Shown piece by piece: positions 1-10,799 of a stretch of 64,000 nt of DNA (position 1 is its first letter; each line of letters opens with the position of its first letter). This stretch comes from Molanna angustata. Taxonomy: Eukaryota > Arthropoda > Insecta > Trichoptera > Molannidae. The stretch covers positions 10,746,904 through 10,810,903 of the forward strand of contig OY754974.1 in the NCBI GenBank assembly GCA_963576475.1, written 5' to 3'. Below the pieces are notes generated by a model. It had not been told where the DNA came from, did not search any database, and saw only the letters and a program-made list of their open reading frames with translations. A program made the translations under genes and the position numbers.

Positions 1-2
1 GA

Positions 3-148
3 AGCGTGGGAAGGCCCCAGACCAGATAGTCCGATGACATAAAAAAGTGGCAGGTCCTGAATGGCGAAGAATGGCTCAGGAAAGAGACCAGTGGAAGTCC
101 AAGCGGGAGGCCTTTGCCCAATACTGGACTCAAGAAGAGGCTGAGTAA
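3..148 (+). pseudogene. RTE-like LINE ORF2, C-terminal end
   Basis: The frame ending at stop TAA (146-148) reads VAGPEWRRMAQERDQWKSKR then EAFAQYWTQEEAE. This is the tail seen after the reverse transcriptase in insect RTE-type LINEs (DDI, AG..W...AQDR..W...EAY). A frame break and an in-frame TGA lie before it. The 3' UTR runs to an ATT repeat near 232. The upstream part is outside the window. Confidence 0.7.
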
Positions 149-300
149 GTGAGTAAGTAAGTATTAGGTTTGTGTTGCATTGCACCCCTCTGCTCACGAA
201 CTGAAATAAAATCTTATTATTATTATTATTATAAAGCAGCACTTGTATTACTAAGCAGAGTTTTACATTTAACATTTTTCATAGTAAGTATAAGTTAATA

Positions 301-525
301 TGTATTTATTTATTTATTTATGTATTTATAAGGGTGCATCGACAGACATCCAGATTACATTTTTCATAAAAACAAGTATAAAATTGGTTATTTTATGATT
401 GTGCTGGATGCACTCAACATTATAAAATTACATGAGCTCATATTAAATAACATACATTAATTACACAATGGAGGAGGCCTACATCCACCTGTGGAGAGAT
501 AGGCTGACAAAAAAAGAAGAAGTAG
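301..525. repeat. LINE 3'-end remnants
   Basis: A TTTATTTATTTATTTATG run (about 301-325) looks like the reverse strand of a CR1/jockey-type TAAA tail. At 467-525 a short plus-strand piece (GAGGAGGCCTACATCCACCT) matches the end of RTE-like ORFs. No frame is kept. Confidence 0.4.
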
Positions 526-1508
526 AATTACACATAGACATTGTTTTAAGTTACATTAGTTAGAAATAAAATAAGATAATTTTAAATTGAACATGTGATT
601 ACACTTAAATATCATATAATATTATGTACGGAGACGTTCTAAACCAACAGACGAGAATATTTTTTTTTTCTTAAAAGCATAGAGCAACAAATATATCAAG
701 ATAAGGACATTCCCTTGTTTATTTATTTAGTTAATCTTCTTGTACATATAATTAGCACACTGGCGGGCTTATTGCCTAATAAGCAGTAAGCTTATTGCCT
801 AATATTACCTTAGCTTATCAGCTTATTGCTCGTTATACTGTCTACAAATTCTAAGTATCTACAATGTTGTCATTTATAGTTTTATGTTATAGTTGAAAAA
901 AAAGCAGTATAATATGTTCATACTTCTAGTATGTCTCTCATTAGAAACGAAACGATCAGATTTATATGAAGTGTCAAAGACATAAGATGGAGCGCTGGGA
1001 TAGTTACCAAGATTGAAAACCAATTTCAAAATATTTTACGTTTCAACCCTATCACCTTTCCAATGTCAGTATTATTATATTCAACATCAACAAAAATATA
1101 TATAACTGCTATTTCCTCTAATAACGATTGATGGTTATTGAGAATGACGGAAAAATAAGAGGAAAAAAAATATTTTCGGGTTAGGAGAAAGAAAAAAATT
1201 AATAAATATGACATGAACGTGTGGAAAATAGTGTCAAGAATGGTTGGATAAGCAGATTTATGAAGCGTAAGGAACTCGGATCGAATTTAAATCGAGGCTG
1301 AATAAGCAACACCACCTACAACATAAATCCAGTATGTACAAATGTATTATTTTCTCTACTAAAAAATTAAAAAAGAGACTTGTTATATGATTTATTTTAT
1401 TATTTGGTTGCTGACTTAATAGGCGTAATGACAGGAAAGAGAATCACTGAAATTACGATTTAAAAAATAATAGATTAAAAAGACTAAAAAAAATGTTTTT
1501 ATGTAGGT
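526..1508. other. AT-rich interval with no recognised gene
   Basis: I see only short chance ORFs, A/T runs and a local repeat of GCTTATTGCCTAATA near 758-805. Nothing here supports a gene. Confidence 0.5.
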
Positions 1509-1561
1509 ACATTTAAAAGAGTTTGAAATATTATATATTAAACAAGTGGGTTGTGGCCAAC

Positions 1562-1854
1562 TAGCTGTGAGGCACCGGCTTAGAATAGTGCTTTCACTCT
1601 TTTCTATTATTGTTTTCGAGTGTCCCGTAAGAGCCGGGTAATCGAAAATACAACAGGTAACAATAACATCTCATATAGTTCAGCAATGAGGTTCACCACC
1701 CATTCTGAATATAGTGCCTTTTTAGGTGAGACGAGACTGGTGTGTGGGTATACACAGATGTGTTGTGCTCCCTTTTATAAGGCAATGCACACCCGCACAC
1801 CTTTCGCTGGTTAGCCCACATTGTGGGATATGCCGTGATGGTATGAATGAATGA
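1562..1854 (+). mobile_element. 5'-truncated LINE/RTE 3' fragment with 53-bp target duplication (family F)
   Basis: The 53 bp at 1509-1561 recur at 1855-1907 with one mismatch and flank a 293-bp insert that ends in GTATGAATGAATGA. The insert (GTCCCGTAAGAGCCGGGTAA and TTCAGCAATGAGGTTCACCA) resembles 3' regions of lepidopteran RTE-like LINEs. A diverged second copy flanks the Harbinger insert at 43562-44264. The small ORF inside is not a gene. Confidence 0.7.
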
Positions 1855-1907
1855 ACATTTAAAAGAGTGTGAAATATTATATATTAAACAAGTGGGTTGT
1901 GGCCAAC

Positions 1908-2220
1908 GCTAAACTCCTCACAACAAGTCACTCTATAAAGTACCTACTCAAATTTCGAATGGAAATTATTCAGCATTATCATGAAATGAGTTTGTTACAT
2001 TATTTTATTTTTTTAATATTTCATTATGAAAACTTGATAATTATTTGATGCCATTTTATGAAAGTGATGTGCCTTTTTGGCAATTTGTAAATAAAAAATC
2101 ATTTTTAAGATTCCTGAGCTTGGAGTCACTTTGAAATATTTGATAGTTAAAAAAATGAGAAGCACTATTTAGATATCTTTAAAAAGCTAATGGGGTCTAA
2201 GCGAGTATTAGATAAATAAA
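1908..2220 (+). repeat. Dispersed repeat family B, copy 1
   Basis: About 300-bp unit marked by GTTGTGGCCAACGCTAAACT, CATTTTATGAAAGTGATGTG, CTGAGCTTGGAGTCACTTTG and GGGGTCTAAGCGAGTATTAG. Other copies are at 3545-3845 (+), 38395-38590 (-) and 45825-46115 (-). Non-coding and probably a non-autonomous element; the class is not clear. Confidence 0.7.
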
Positions 2221-2274
2221 TTTGCAAAATTTTAAATGAATCGAATGAGTACCTACTTACATAAGTCTATAATC

Positions 2275-3215
2275 CAACTGTCGATTCGTTCATGAGAATT
2301 CAATTCTCTGAATGAATCGACATTATTAAGCCAAGATGCGTGTACGAAGGAAAATTTTGTATGGCGTAGTGGACTTTTTGCATGCTAATTACGCCAACTA
2401 GAGGCCTCGCAGCAAATATGTTCCTATAAATGGATTTACTCAGAATTCGGAGTAGAACATTTTATGTGAGTTTTGTGTGTGTGTGTGTGTGTGTGTGTGG
2501 GTGTGTGTGTGTGTGTGTGTGTCCGTCCGTCCCTTATAACTTTTGATCCGCTCAATTTACAGAGCCCAAATTTTCAGAATAGACCTACAGAACTTTTATA
2601 CTCAGAATTGTAAATTTTTGTTTCAGTCAGGGGTTATCAACTTTTAAAATTTTGGTTTATTTTTCCATATATCTCAGAAACCATAAAAGCTAGAACGCCG
2701 AAAATTGGTATAAACATAGAAAAATACAAAATCTCAAATCAATTTTTAAAAAACACCAGGGTTTCTCAAACATTTTTTATTAAGAAATCGAAAAAGCCGA
2801 AACACCCCAACTAGATAATTTAATTTTCGATAAAAAATATAAGATACCGTTGTATTTGTACATCTCAAATTTTTTTTAACAATTTTTATAAAAATTGAAT
2901 TTAGTAACGACATTGCTTCATACAATTTGTATGGCAATCGCCTATACACAATATGTAAGAAGACTTAATAGTTTTATAGGATCTTAATATCCAAACATAC
3001 ATACAGAACCATCATGCTGTTTTCATATTCCGGGTAGGAAAAGAGGACTGTCCTCCATACTGTCCTATCTTGACATACATACCAACATGTGTTAAAATTT
3101 TCAATAATTTGGATTTATGGGTTTATAGATTGATTTTTATTCTTCAACTATACATACTATCGCTATCGACAGTTGGATCTCATGTGTTACATGCAACTAG
3201 TCGATAAAGTAAAAT
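2275..3215 (+). mobile_element. Dispersed repeat family A, long copy
   Basis: Starts CCAACTGTCGATTCG and ends GCTATCGACAGTTGGATCTC then ATGTGTTACATGCAACTAGT, so the ends are inverted relative to each other. Contains a GT microsatellite and GGATTTACTCAGAATTCGGA. Related copies are at 17190-18000, 19060-21910 (split by a Helitron), 27314-27836, 42325-43470 (-) and 57905-58334. No coding capacity seen; it behaves like a non-autonomous DNA transposon. Confidence 0.65.
2474..2522 (+). repeat. (GT)n microsatellite inside family A
   Basis: About 24 GT units with one interrupting GG. The same place in the other family A copies also carries GT/CA runs, so the microsatellite belongs to the element. 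Confidence 0.9.
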
Positions 3216-3310
3216 AAACACTCCGTACATAGCACACAGCACAATGCACATAGTACACAGCACACAAACAGATAAATTCAGAATACAATCTCAGCATGTA
3301 TGCTAGTTGA
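3200..3310 (-). repeat. Repeat family G, reversed copy
   Basis: CTAGTCGATAAAGTAAAATA then AACACTCCGTACATAGCACA is the reverse of blocks at 38015-38150 and 45425-45545 (TGTATCTGTGTGTGTATGCT, GTGTTTATT). Non-coding, about 110-140 bp. Confidence 0.6.
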
Positions 3311-3544
3311 TAACCTGCAATAAAAAATTGCCTTAAAATTTTCAAAATCATAACACAAAATATTTACTTGTAACCAAAATATTCCTAGAAAATTAACTCT
3401 CATATCGTCCGGTTTCTGAAAATTAACATTTTCCTAATATGCATAATAAGATATGGAAAATGATGTAATAATAGTAAAATTAGATAATAATTTAACACAA
3501 ACAAAGCAAATTTCAAAGTAATAATATTAGTATATTACCTTCAG

Positions 3545-3845
3545 CCAGTATAGCCAAAGTTGTTCCGTACTCAAATTTTGTATGGAAAATTTTCAGTAAT
3601 TTTATGAAATAGATTTGATTAATTATTTTATTATTTAAATATTCTATTATGAAAACTTGATATTTCTAACAATGGCATTTTATGAAGGTGATGTGCCTTT
3701 TTACCTCTTTGAAAATAAAATTTTCAAATTATAAGTTTCCTGAGCTTGGGGTCACTTTGAAATATTTGACAGTTAAAAAAAGTTGAGAAGCACTATTCAG
3801 ATATCCTTCAAAATCTATTGGGGTCTATGTGAGTATTAGATATAA
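3545..3845 (+). repeat. Repeat family B, copy 2
   Basis: Shares GAAAACTTGATATTTCTAAC, GAAGGTGATGTGCCTTTTTA and GAGAAGCACTATTCAGATAT with copy 1. No ORF of interest. Confidence 0.7.
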
Positions 3846-4007
3846 AGGGTGGTTCAAAAGAAAGTTTATATTTAGTGGATCGATTAAGATAAAAGTAAGC
3901 CGTGTATCGAAAAAATGTTTATTAATTATTAAAGTACACAATTTGGGTATTTATTTCTTAAAAATAATATCGTCCAAATGTAGACCCTCGCGTTCGCAGC
4001 ACTCATT

Positions 4008-4300
4008 TTATTGAACAGTAAAGTTACTTATGACGGCTCGGCAGGTGGACGTAGTAATGGCTACCATCTCGTGACGGATTTTTTCTTTCAAATGCGCCAG
4101 GGAATTCAGTTTATTGACGTAAACTTTAGATTTAAGATAACCCCATAAGAAAAAAGTCCATAGGGGTTAAATCAGGACTGCGTGGAGGGCAATTTATGTC
4201 ACCTCTCCTGGAGATCAATTTGCCTGGGAAAATTTCACGAACTCGTGGCAGAGATGTATTGGACGCGTGTGACGTTGCTCCGTCCTGCTCCTTGTCTCCA
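4008..4300 (-). pseudogene. Mariner/Tc1-like transposase, C-terminal fragment, frameshifted
   Basis: Reading leftward from about 4300 the minus strand gives QDGATSHASN, then FPGKLISRRGDINCPPRSPD and LTPMDFFL. After an extra A within CTTATGG (near 4147) it continues in another frame as GYLKSKVYVNKLNSLAHLKE and ends FTVQ, stop at 4010-4008. The pattern QDGA..H..., FPG..IS..GD..PPRSPDLTP-DFFLWG is the C-terminal half of a DD(E/D) transposase. Upstream (about 4300-4425) the similarity fades into GC-rich sequence of unknown origin. Confidence 0.8.
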
Positions 4301-4426
4301 ATTGACCACGCCCAGAGTCCTGGTCCCCCTGGACTTGGGTCTCCCCCAACACCCCACACCCTCCGGTCTATGATGAAGGACTCTTCTGGCGGGCAGATGC
4401 TCAATCACCCTCTCCACATGTCCAAG

Positions 4427-4735
4427 CTATCTGAGTCTCCCAGTACTTACAAATACCATTATGTCTTGGTAGGAAATCATTAAATGAGAGGGTAGAACGC
4501 CAGTAGGGGAGGCTTGTTTCGCAGCTCCGTCAGCGATTTCGTTTCCCACAATTCCCCGATGGGGTAAGAACCACGCAAGAAGAACTTCCTTATTATTTGC
4601 TTTGTGAAGGCTAAATAGCGCGGATTTCATGTTACAAATAGATTCCACCAACCTTCCCGCCGTGGAGGGGGGGGGTGGGTTGCACTTATACCAACCAAGC
4701 ATAAAGCCAACAATTTTTTCGATCTGCAGACCCAC
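4427..4735 (-). pseudogene. RNase H domain fragment of a non-LTR retrotransposon
   Basis: The 102-codon open frame contains NNKEVLLAWFLPHRGIVGNE then IADGAAKQAS. This is the signature of the RNase H domain carried by I, R1 and jockey-like LINEs (W.PgH.Gi.GNE.AD..AK.A). No reverse transcriptase is adjacent. It abuts the mariner fragment and has the same orientation, but is unrelated to it. Confidence 0.75.
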
Positions 4736-5161
4736 GTGACTGGTTCAAGTTGTTTTACGATACCAATAATAAGGTAGGTACTACCATTAACAGTCGATGT
4801 CATGTAAAACTTTTTATGATATGCTGTTTTATTTCTTACGTCTGTTTATAACATGTGATAAATAAATACATAAGTAGAATCAACATTCTTCTTTAATTAT
4901 AAGTTATTTACATCTATAAAACATAGTGCCTACGTAAATAATTATTATCTGTGTAAAAGATCAATGTATATACCTATCTACATAATATTATTTTATCAAT
5001 ATACATGCAATAACCATCAGCCCTTGTCCCTAATCGGTTAAGCAAGAAGAACTGAATAGTGATGAGCAAAAGTCTTGCAAGTCTCACAGTCTGGGGCTTG
5101 GTTTTGCGAGATTCGCAAGAATTAAAGACACACACCCTCACACATTCTGCTATTTGATGCA

Positions 5162-5338
5162 TGTATTCTCCCAGTGCTTACTTATGGTATGGAAACATCG
5201 GTCCTAACAAAAAGAATAATGCACAAGCTGTTAGTGACACAGAGAGCTATGGAGAGAAAGTTGCTGGGTATTTCAATAAGGGACAGAATTCAGAATGTCG
5301 TGATAACAGGAAGAACCAAAGTAGCCGATGTAGCGGAA
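5162..5338 (+). pseudogene. RTE-like LINE ORF2 fragment, left half
   Basis: Frame CILPVLTYGMETSVLTKRIM to RTKVADVAE, 59 codons without a stop. It matches the region after the RT catalytic core in insect RTE-like LINEs (VLTYG.E......L..AQR.MER). It stops exactly at the 9-bp target duplication of a MITE and resumes at 6211. Confidence 0.85.
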
Positions 5339-6210
5339 GATTACATGAAAATTCTTCGAAACACAATTGTTCGAATGCGCAATTGTGCGAAGAACAATTT
5401 TTCGAAAATCAGTTATCAGAATGACAATTGTCCGAAAGCAAATTATTCGAACTAACATTTGTTGGAAAACCAATTAACCGAATTTAATATATTTTTGTGT
5501 CATTATGTTGCCTCCTTTGACATATTTGTTGCCAGTAAAATATATTCGATGAAGACTATTATTACTTGTTGTATTATTGTTGGGTACGTATGTTTGCACA
5601 TTTTTAATAACTGATGTTTGACAGCGCGGGATAGCCTAGTTTGTACACCAGTTTATGTTTATCTAGTATTCACACCAATTTAGTTATTTTATTTTAATAT
5701 TATAGTTACTTTTTTTAAATATATAATGCAACTGGCTCACGCCAGTCGCAATTATAACTACAAACAAACCTAACCAACCTATTTTTACCAAAGTTTTGTA
5801 GGTTTAGGTTTATAAAATAGGTGTAGGTACATCCCAAAGAGAATATAACCTTACGGATAGGTACATCCTAGGATATCTGACAGCGCTGTGTGTCGCCATG
5901 TTGTTTATTCCATAGATTTTTATTATACATAATATACTATGTAGATGTAGTACTCCGTGCAAAAAGTGAGTCATTTGTTTTCGATTCATACAAAATTTGC
6001 TAACTACGACATCTAGTATATTATAATAAAAATCTATGGTTTATTCCTCTCACAATACTACCAACATGACGTCATAAAAATTCGAACAACTGTAAATTCT
6101 GATAATTGTGTGTTCGGAAAATTGTTTTTCGAAAAAATGTGATTCGAATAATAGCCATTCGTAAAATTGAGCATTCGAATAATTGTTTTTCGAATAATTT
6201 TCCTGTCACC
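5339..6210 (+). mobile_element. 872-bp MITE inserted in the RTE-like LINE, 9-bp TSD
   Basis: GTAGCGGAA stands at 5330-5338 and again at 6211-6219. The ends are imperfect inverted repeats: GATTACATGAAAATTCTTCG on the left and, on the complementary strand of the right end, GGTGACAGGAAAATTATTCG. Inside each end are runs of TTCGAA-like words alternating with AATTGT, about every 14-17 bp. No transposase is present. A 9-bp duplication fits Mutator-like or related superfamilies; that is inference. It contains another MITE (5911-6038) and a 200-bp segment shared with 37555-37745. Confidence 0.8.
5911..6038 (+). mobile_element. 128-bp MITE nested in the larger MITE, 8-bp TSD
   Basis: Ends CATAGATTTTTATTAT and ATAATAAAAATCTATG are perfect 16-bp inverted repeats, with weaker pairing further in (ATACTA and CATCTA blocks). 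GTTTATTC flanks both sides (5903-5910 and 6039-6046). An 8-bp duplication is typical of hAT-type elements; assignment is inferred. Confidence 0.8.
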
Positions 6211-6540
6211 GTAGCGGAAAGGGTCGCTGGCCTTAAATGGAGCTGGGTTGGGCATATTGCCAGATGCCAGGATTCACGATGGACCAAAAAGATCTTAGAA
6301 TGGCGACCGAGAACAAGCCGAAGAGGTGTCGGCAGACCCCAGGCAAGATGGTCTGATGACATCAAGAAATGTGCCGGAGGGAGATGGATGCAGTGTGCCC
6401 AAGACAGGGAGTTGTGGAGGATCAAGGGGGAGGCCTACATATGTCCAAGAAGAAGAAAAAGAGGACCCTCACACAAACACACATACCCTCACACAGACAC
6501 ATGGTAGCATATATTGTTGTTTCAACTATTGTCTTATTTA
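6211..6540 (+). pseudogene. RTE-like LINE ORF2 fragment, right half
   Basis: Resumes in frame as VAERVAGLKWSWVGHIARCQ then DSRWTKKILEWRPRTSRRGV and GRPQARWSDDIKK, ending with GEAYICPRRRKRG. These are the W.GH.aR..D.RW and GRP..RW.DDI blocks of RTE-like tails. The end runs into a CACACAAACACAC stretch. Left and right halves were contiguous before the MITE insertion. Confidence 0.85.
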
Positions 6541-7329
6541 ATATTCTTTGTTTTTTTTTTCTTACACTACATGTACACTAATGTATACATTTAATTAATG
6601 CTGGGCGTGACTTTTTTATACTGTCTTTCACCAGTTTATTTGTCCAGTCATTGTTCGTGTACTTTAAAGAAAATAAAAAAAAAAAAAATAAGACTATACA
6701 AATTTCCAGAACATGTAAGTGTCAACGTACGTATAGTTTGATGGTCATCAAAGCTTTGTATGACTCTACTTCACAACATATTATATAATTACTATGTCAA
6801 AGAGATGTTTTAACGTTGTTATAAATTTGGGATTGTCCAGACCCATAATTTCTTTGAATTGGACTGAGTACATAATATTTTGTTTACTACAGTTTCGAGT
6901 CCAGTGTTAACGAGCATATAAAATTATTTAAATTATCCCTGGCAAATTTCGACACCTTCAAAATAACTATACCTAGTAACCTTCACATTTTCGGGAAATG
7001 TAATTACCCTTTAAATTATTCTGTATCAATAAATTATAGATGATTGTATAATTTACAGATTATCATTGAATAATTATTTAGTAACCTATTCATATAGCCA
7101 TGACGTTTCATGACTTTGGCGCTCATAAGAGACATCCCATAAACTGAATACATGTACTTGTTTAAATAAAGGAATATATATGTGGGAAGACATATTATCT
7201 ATGACGGTTCTCAAAGCACAATTTTATTCCGTACTTCATTAAAGAACTATATGGAATGTACCTACATATCTTCATTAAGATTATTAAGATCACAGAGCAT
7301 CAAATAATGAATTTAATATAAATTGGATA
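6541..7329. other. AT-rich interval with no recognised gene
   Basis: An A-rich run at 6667-6690 may be a LINE tail. The rest shows no conserved frame, repeat copy or RNA gene that I can identify. Confidence 0.5.
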
Positions 7330-7500
7330 ATATATCCACATATATAAAACAAAGTCGAATAAGTTACACCATGTGTAACTCAGGAACGGCTGGACCAATT
7401 AGAATGATCTCTTATTTGTTGGATTCGTCTCCGCCCTCGGTAACGGAATAACTAAGTATAAAAATATAGGAAAAATTATCTTCTTTCTTAATACACATAA
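7330..7500 (-). repeat. Repeat family E, partial copy
   Basis: ACGGCTGGACCAATTAGAAT and ATTTGTTGGATTCGTCTCCG are the reverse of blocks near 49560-49620 (CAATTGGTCCAGCCGTTC). Family E is the widespread arthropod-type repeat that opens CTAGCTGACCCGGCGAACTT. No coding frame. Confidence 0.6.
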
Positions 7501-7554
7501 TAATGTGAATCGTAAAGTATTGACATTATATTCCATCAATAATTGTAAATTGTA

Positions 7555-8187
7555 ATGACAAACTTAGACACAAGCAATAATTGCCTACCAGTAGAAGAGG
7601 TTGACCACTATATATACCTTGAACATAAGATGACCCTAGATAGAGAAAATCAAACCATAGAAATTGAGAGAAGAATAAGTCTCGCATGGGCGGCCTTTGG
7701 GAAACTCGATAACACCTTTCGTAGCCCCATACCAAATTCCCTGAAGTCAAGGGTGTTTGGGAAGTGCATTCTCTCAGTATTCACATATGGCATGGAAACA
7801 ACGACCTTAACGAAATTGTCTGCCAACAAGCTGCGTGTAGCACAAAGAAAAATGGAAAGAATAATGTTGGCAATAAAACTAGAAGACAGGAAGAGGAATG
7901 ACTGGATACGCAGTCAGACCAAACTGTCCGATGTGGTTGAGAGAATAGCCATGCAGAAGTGGAGATGGGCAGGACACCTATCAAGAATGACCGACAATAG
8001 ATGGACGAAAAGACTGGTGGAGTGGAGACCGAGAGGCGACAAGAGACCTCAAGGGCGACCACCTAACAGATGGATAGACGACATAAAAAGATTTGTTGTA
8101 CCACAGTGGATGGGAATCGCACAGGAACGGGAGGAGTGGAGAAGGAGAAGGGAGGCCTATGTCCTGCAGTGGGCAAACACAGGCTGA
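7555..8187 (+). pseudogene. RTE-like LINE reverse transcriptase, C-terminal part (210 aa open)
   Basis: The longest RTE-like piece in the window, with no internal stop. It reads YIYLEHKMT...RRISLAWAAFGKLDN (post-core), CILSVFTYGMETTTLTKLSA, RMTDNRWTKRLVEWRPRGDK, GRPPNRWIDDIKRF and AQEREEWRRRREAYVLQ, stop at 8185-8187. The catalytic YADD region is not included, so it is 5'-truncated and cannot be active. The good frame suggests a fairly young insertion. Confidence 0.85.
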
Positions 8188-9199
8188 TGATGAATTGTAA
8201 ATTCAGATATTATTACATATTCTAATAAAGCCAACAATGAATTATAAAAAACGCCCTTGCAGTAATCTAATATCATTAATCAGTACGATTTAATTAATAA
8301 TGATGTGAAGAAGATTGATGTTTAAATAATTATTCATGTCTACTTGAAATTCATTATTTGATTAATATTATTTTCCCCTCGCGTATTTTTGTACGCTTCG
8401 ATGATCAATTATATATATAAATTCATTACCTTATACACGAGATTTTGCGCCATCTCTTGTGATAATCACACATATCTTGAATATCGCATTAAGTAAATTT
8501 GTTAAACAAAAAATTGATGTTGGATTGCTTTAATAGATGGCGTTTTTAACTAAAATTACAAATATTATACAAGATATTTAGGTATTATTAATTGAGAAAT
8601 TAATGAATCAAAGAAAACGAAATTAAAAAAAAATAATAAATACAATAATTCAATACAGTTCTAACTTTTAAATTTATATAATAAAGGTCAAAATATAATT
8701 ATATATTCAGCTAATTTACCTTCATTCTTTGTTCCTTCCAATATTTTTTACTAAATAAATATTTTAAGCCCGTAAGCCTTGTTAGTTCCTGATACAAAGT
8801 AAATACCTATTTAGTAAATACAAAATCCATTTTATTCTTAGAAATTTTCAATATGTACAAAGTAACTCTATGAATATGCTAAATTATATTTTAAGATTTA
8901 AACTTCTATCAAATAAGCAATTATATAGTTTTGTATTATGTAAAAATCTCAATAGACTTTTAAACTTAACTTAGTTTTAAAATTTCAATTATAACACGTT
9001 TCAATTATAAAAAAATATGATGAAAGAAAATTTAAACGATCTGTACCTTCTTGTGGTGAAATGGGATGGTTTTCTTACGATGAAAACACTTTTTTTAACA
9101 TAAAATGTAATTATATTTATTTAGGCACAATATTTATTCAAACAATGAAGAAAAAAATATTTTCAACAAATTAAACTTATAAACTAAAATAATAACACT
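8188..9199. other. AT-rich interval with no recognised gene
   Basis: Very AT-rich, with only short ORFs and A/T runs. No conserved frame or repeat boundary recognised. Confidence 0.5.
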
Positions 9200-9214
9200 T
9201 AAATAAGTATAATA

Positions 9215-10660
9215 GGCGGGTGTTGAGTGAATGGATAGGTGAAAAATAAAAGGTGTAAGAAAAAGAAAATACAATAGAGAGGTGTAAATGAAAAGTTATA
9301 AGAAAAAGAACATACAATAGATAGGTATAAAAAAAAAGGTGTAAGAAAAAGAAAATACAATAGAGAGGTGTAAATGAAAAGGTGTAAGAAAAAGAAAATA
9401 CAATAGATAGGTAAAAAAGAAAAGGTGTAAGAAATAGAAAATACAATAGATAGGTGTAAAAGAAAAGGTGTAAGAAAAAGAACATACAATCCATAGGTAA
9501 AAAAGAAAAGGTTTAAGAAAAAGAATATATTATAGACAGGTGAAAAATAAAAGGTGTAAGAAAAAGAAAATACAATAGATAGGTGTAAAAGAAAAGGTGT
9601 AAAAAAAGAAAAAACAATAGATAGGTAAAAAAGAAAAGGTGTAAGAAATAGAAAATACAATAGATAGGTGTAAAAGAAAAGGTGTAAGAAAAAGAAAATA
9701 CAATCCATAGGTTAAAAAGAAGATGTAAGAAAAAGAATATATTATAGACAGGTGAAAAATAAAAGGTGTAAGAAAAAGAAAAAAAAATAGATAGGTAAAA
9801 AAGAAAAGGTGTAAGAAATAGAAAATACAATAGATAGGTGTAAAAGAAAAGGTGTAAGAAAAATAAAATACAATCCATAGGTAAAAAAGAAAAGGTGTAA
9901 GAAAAAGAATATATTATAGACAGGTGAAAAATAAAAGGCGTAAGAAAAAGAAAATACAATAGATAGGTAAAAAAGAAAAGGTGTTAGAAATAGAAAATAC
10001 AATAGATAGGTGTAAAAGAAAAGGTGTAAGAAAAAGAAAATACAATCCATAGGTAAAAAAGAAGATGTAAGAAAAAGAATATATTATAGACAGGTGAAAA
10101 ATAAAAGGTGTAAGAAAAAGAAAATACAATAGATAGGTAAAAAAGAAAAGGTGTAAGAAATAGAAAATACAATAGATAGGTGTAAAAGAAAAGGTGTAAG
10201 AAAAAGAAAATACAATCCATAGGTAAAAAAGAAAATGTGTAAGAAAAAGAATATATTATAAACAGGTGAAAAATAAAAGGTATAAGAAAAAGAAAATACA
10301 ATAGATAGGTGTAAAAGAAAAGGTGTAAGAAAAAGAACATACAATAGATAGGTATAAAAGAAAAGGTGCAAGAAAAAGAATATATTATAGACAGGTGAAA
10401 AATAAAAGGTGTAAGAAAAAGAAAATACAATAGATAGGTGTAAAAGAAAAGGTGTAAGAAAAAGAACATACAATAGATAGGTATAAAAGAAAAGGTGTAA
10501 GAAAAAAAAAATACAATAGAGAGGTGTAAATACACAAGATAGGCGAAAAATAAAAGTTCTAAGAAAAAGAAAATACAATAGATAATCGAAAAAGAAAAGG
10601 TGAGAGAAAAGAAATTCACAATAGATAGGTGAAAAAGAAAAGGTGTAAGAATAATGAAAT
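9215..10660 (+). repeat. 43-bp purine-rich minisatellite (about 34 copies) with higher-order structure
   Basis: Units are variants of GAAAAGGTGTAAGAAAAAGA followed by AAATACAATAGATAGG and a variable TGTAAAA, about 43 bp. A variant with TATAGACAGGTGAAAAATAA recurs at 9531, 9743, 9915, 10085, 10257 and 10386; spacings are near multiples of 43, mostly 170-172, so four-unit higher-order repeats are present. The plus strand is almost pure purine plus T. Long minus-strand ORFs here, rich in Phe, Leu and Tyr, exist only because the repeat lacks stop codons. Confidence 0.9.
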
Positions 10661-10799
10661 ACAATGATCACGTTTATTCATCACAGAACCCATACTATGC
10701 GGAGCTGATGGAAGTTGAAGTAGCGAAGAACTTATCAGATCTGAATAAAATATGGCATGTCATACATTTTAGTAATTAAAATCAATAATCTCAGAATAT

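Noticed and set aside
4182..4483. Overlapping Pro-rich plus-strand ORFs
   Set aside because: Antisense to the mariner fragment and the GC-rich joint; no independent support.
7781..8062. 93-codon minus-strand ORF
   Set aside because: Antisense shadow of the RTE-like LINE frame 7555-8187.
9177..10671. Seven overlapping minus-strand ORFs with Phe/Leu/Tyr-rich, membrane-like repeats
   Set aside because: They are the same 43-bp minisatellite read in different frames. The repeat lacks stop codons on that strand, and variants change frame freely.
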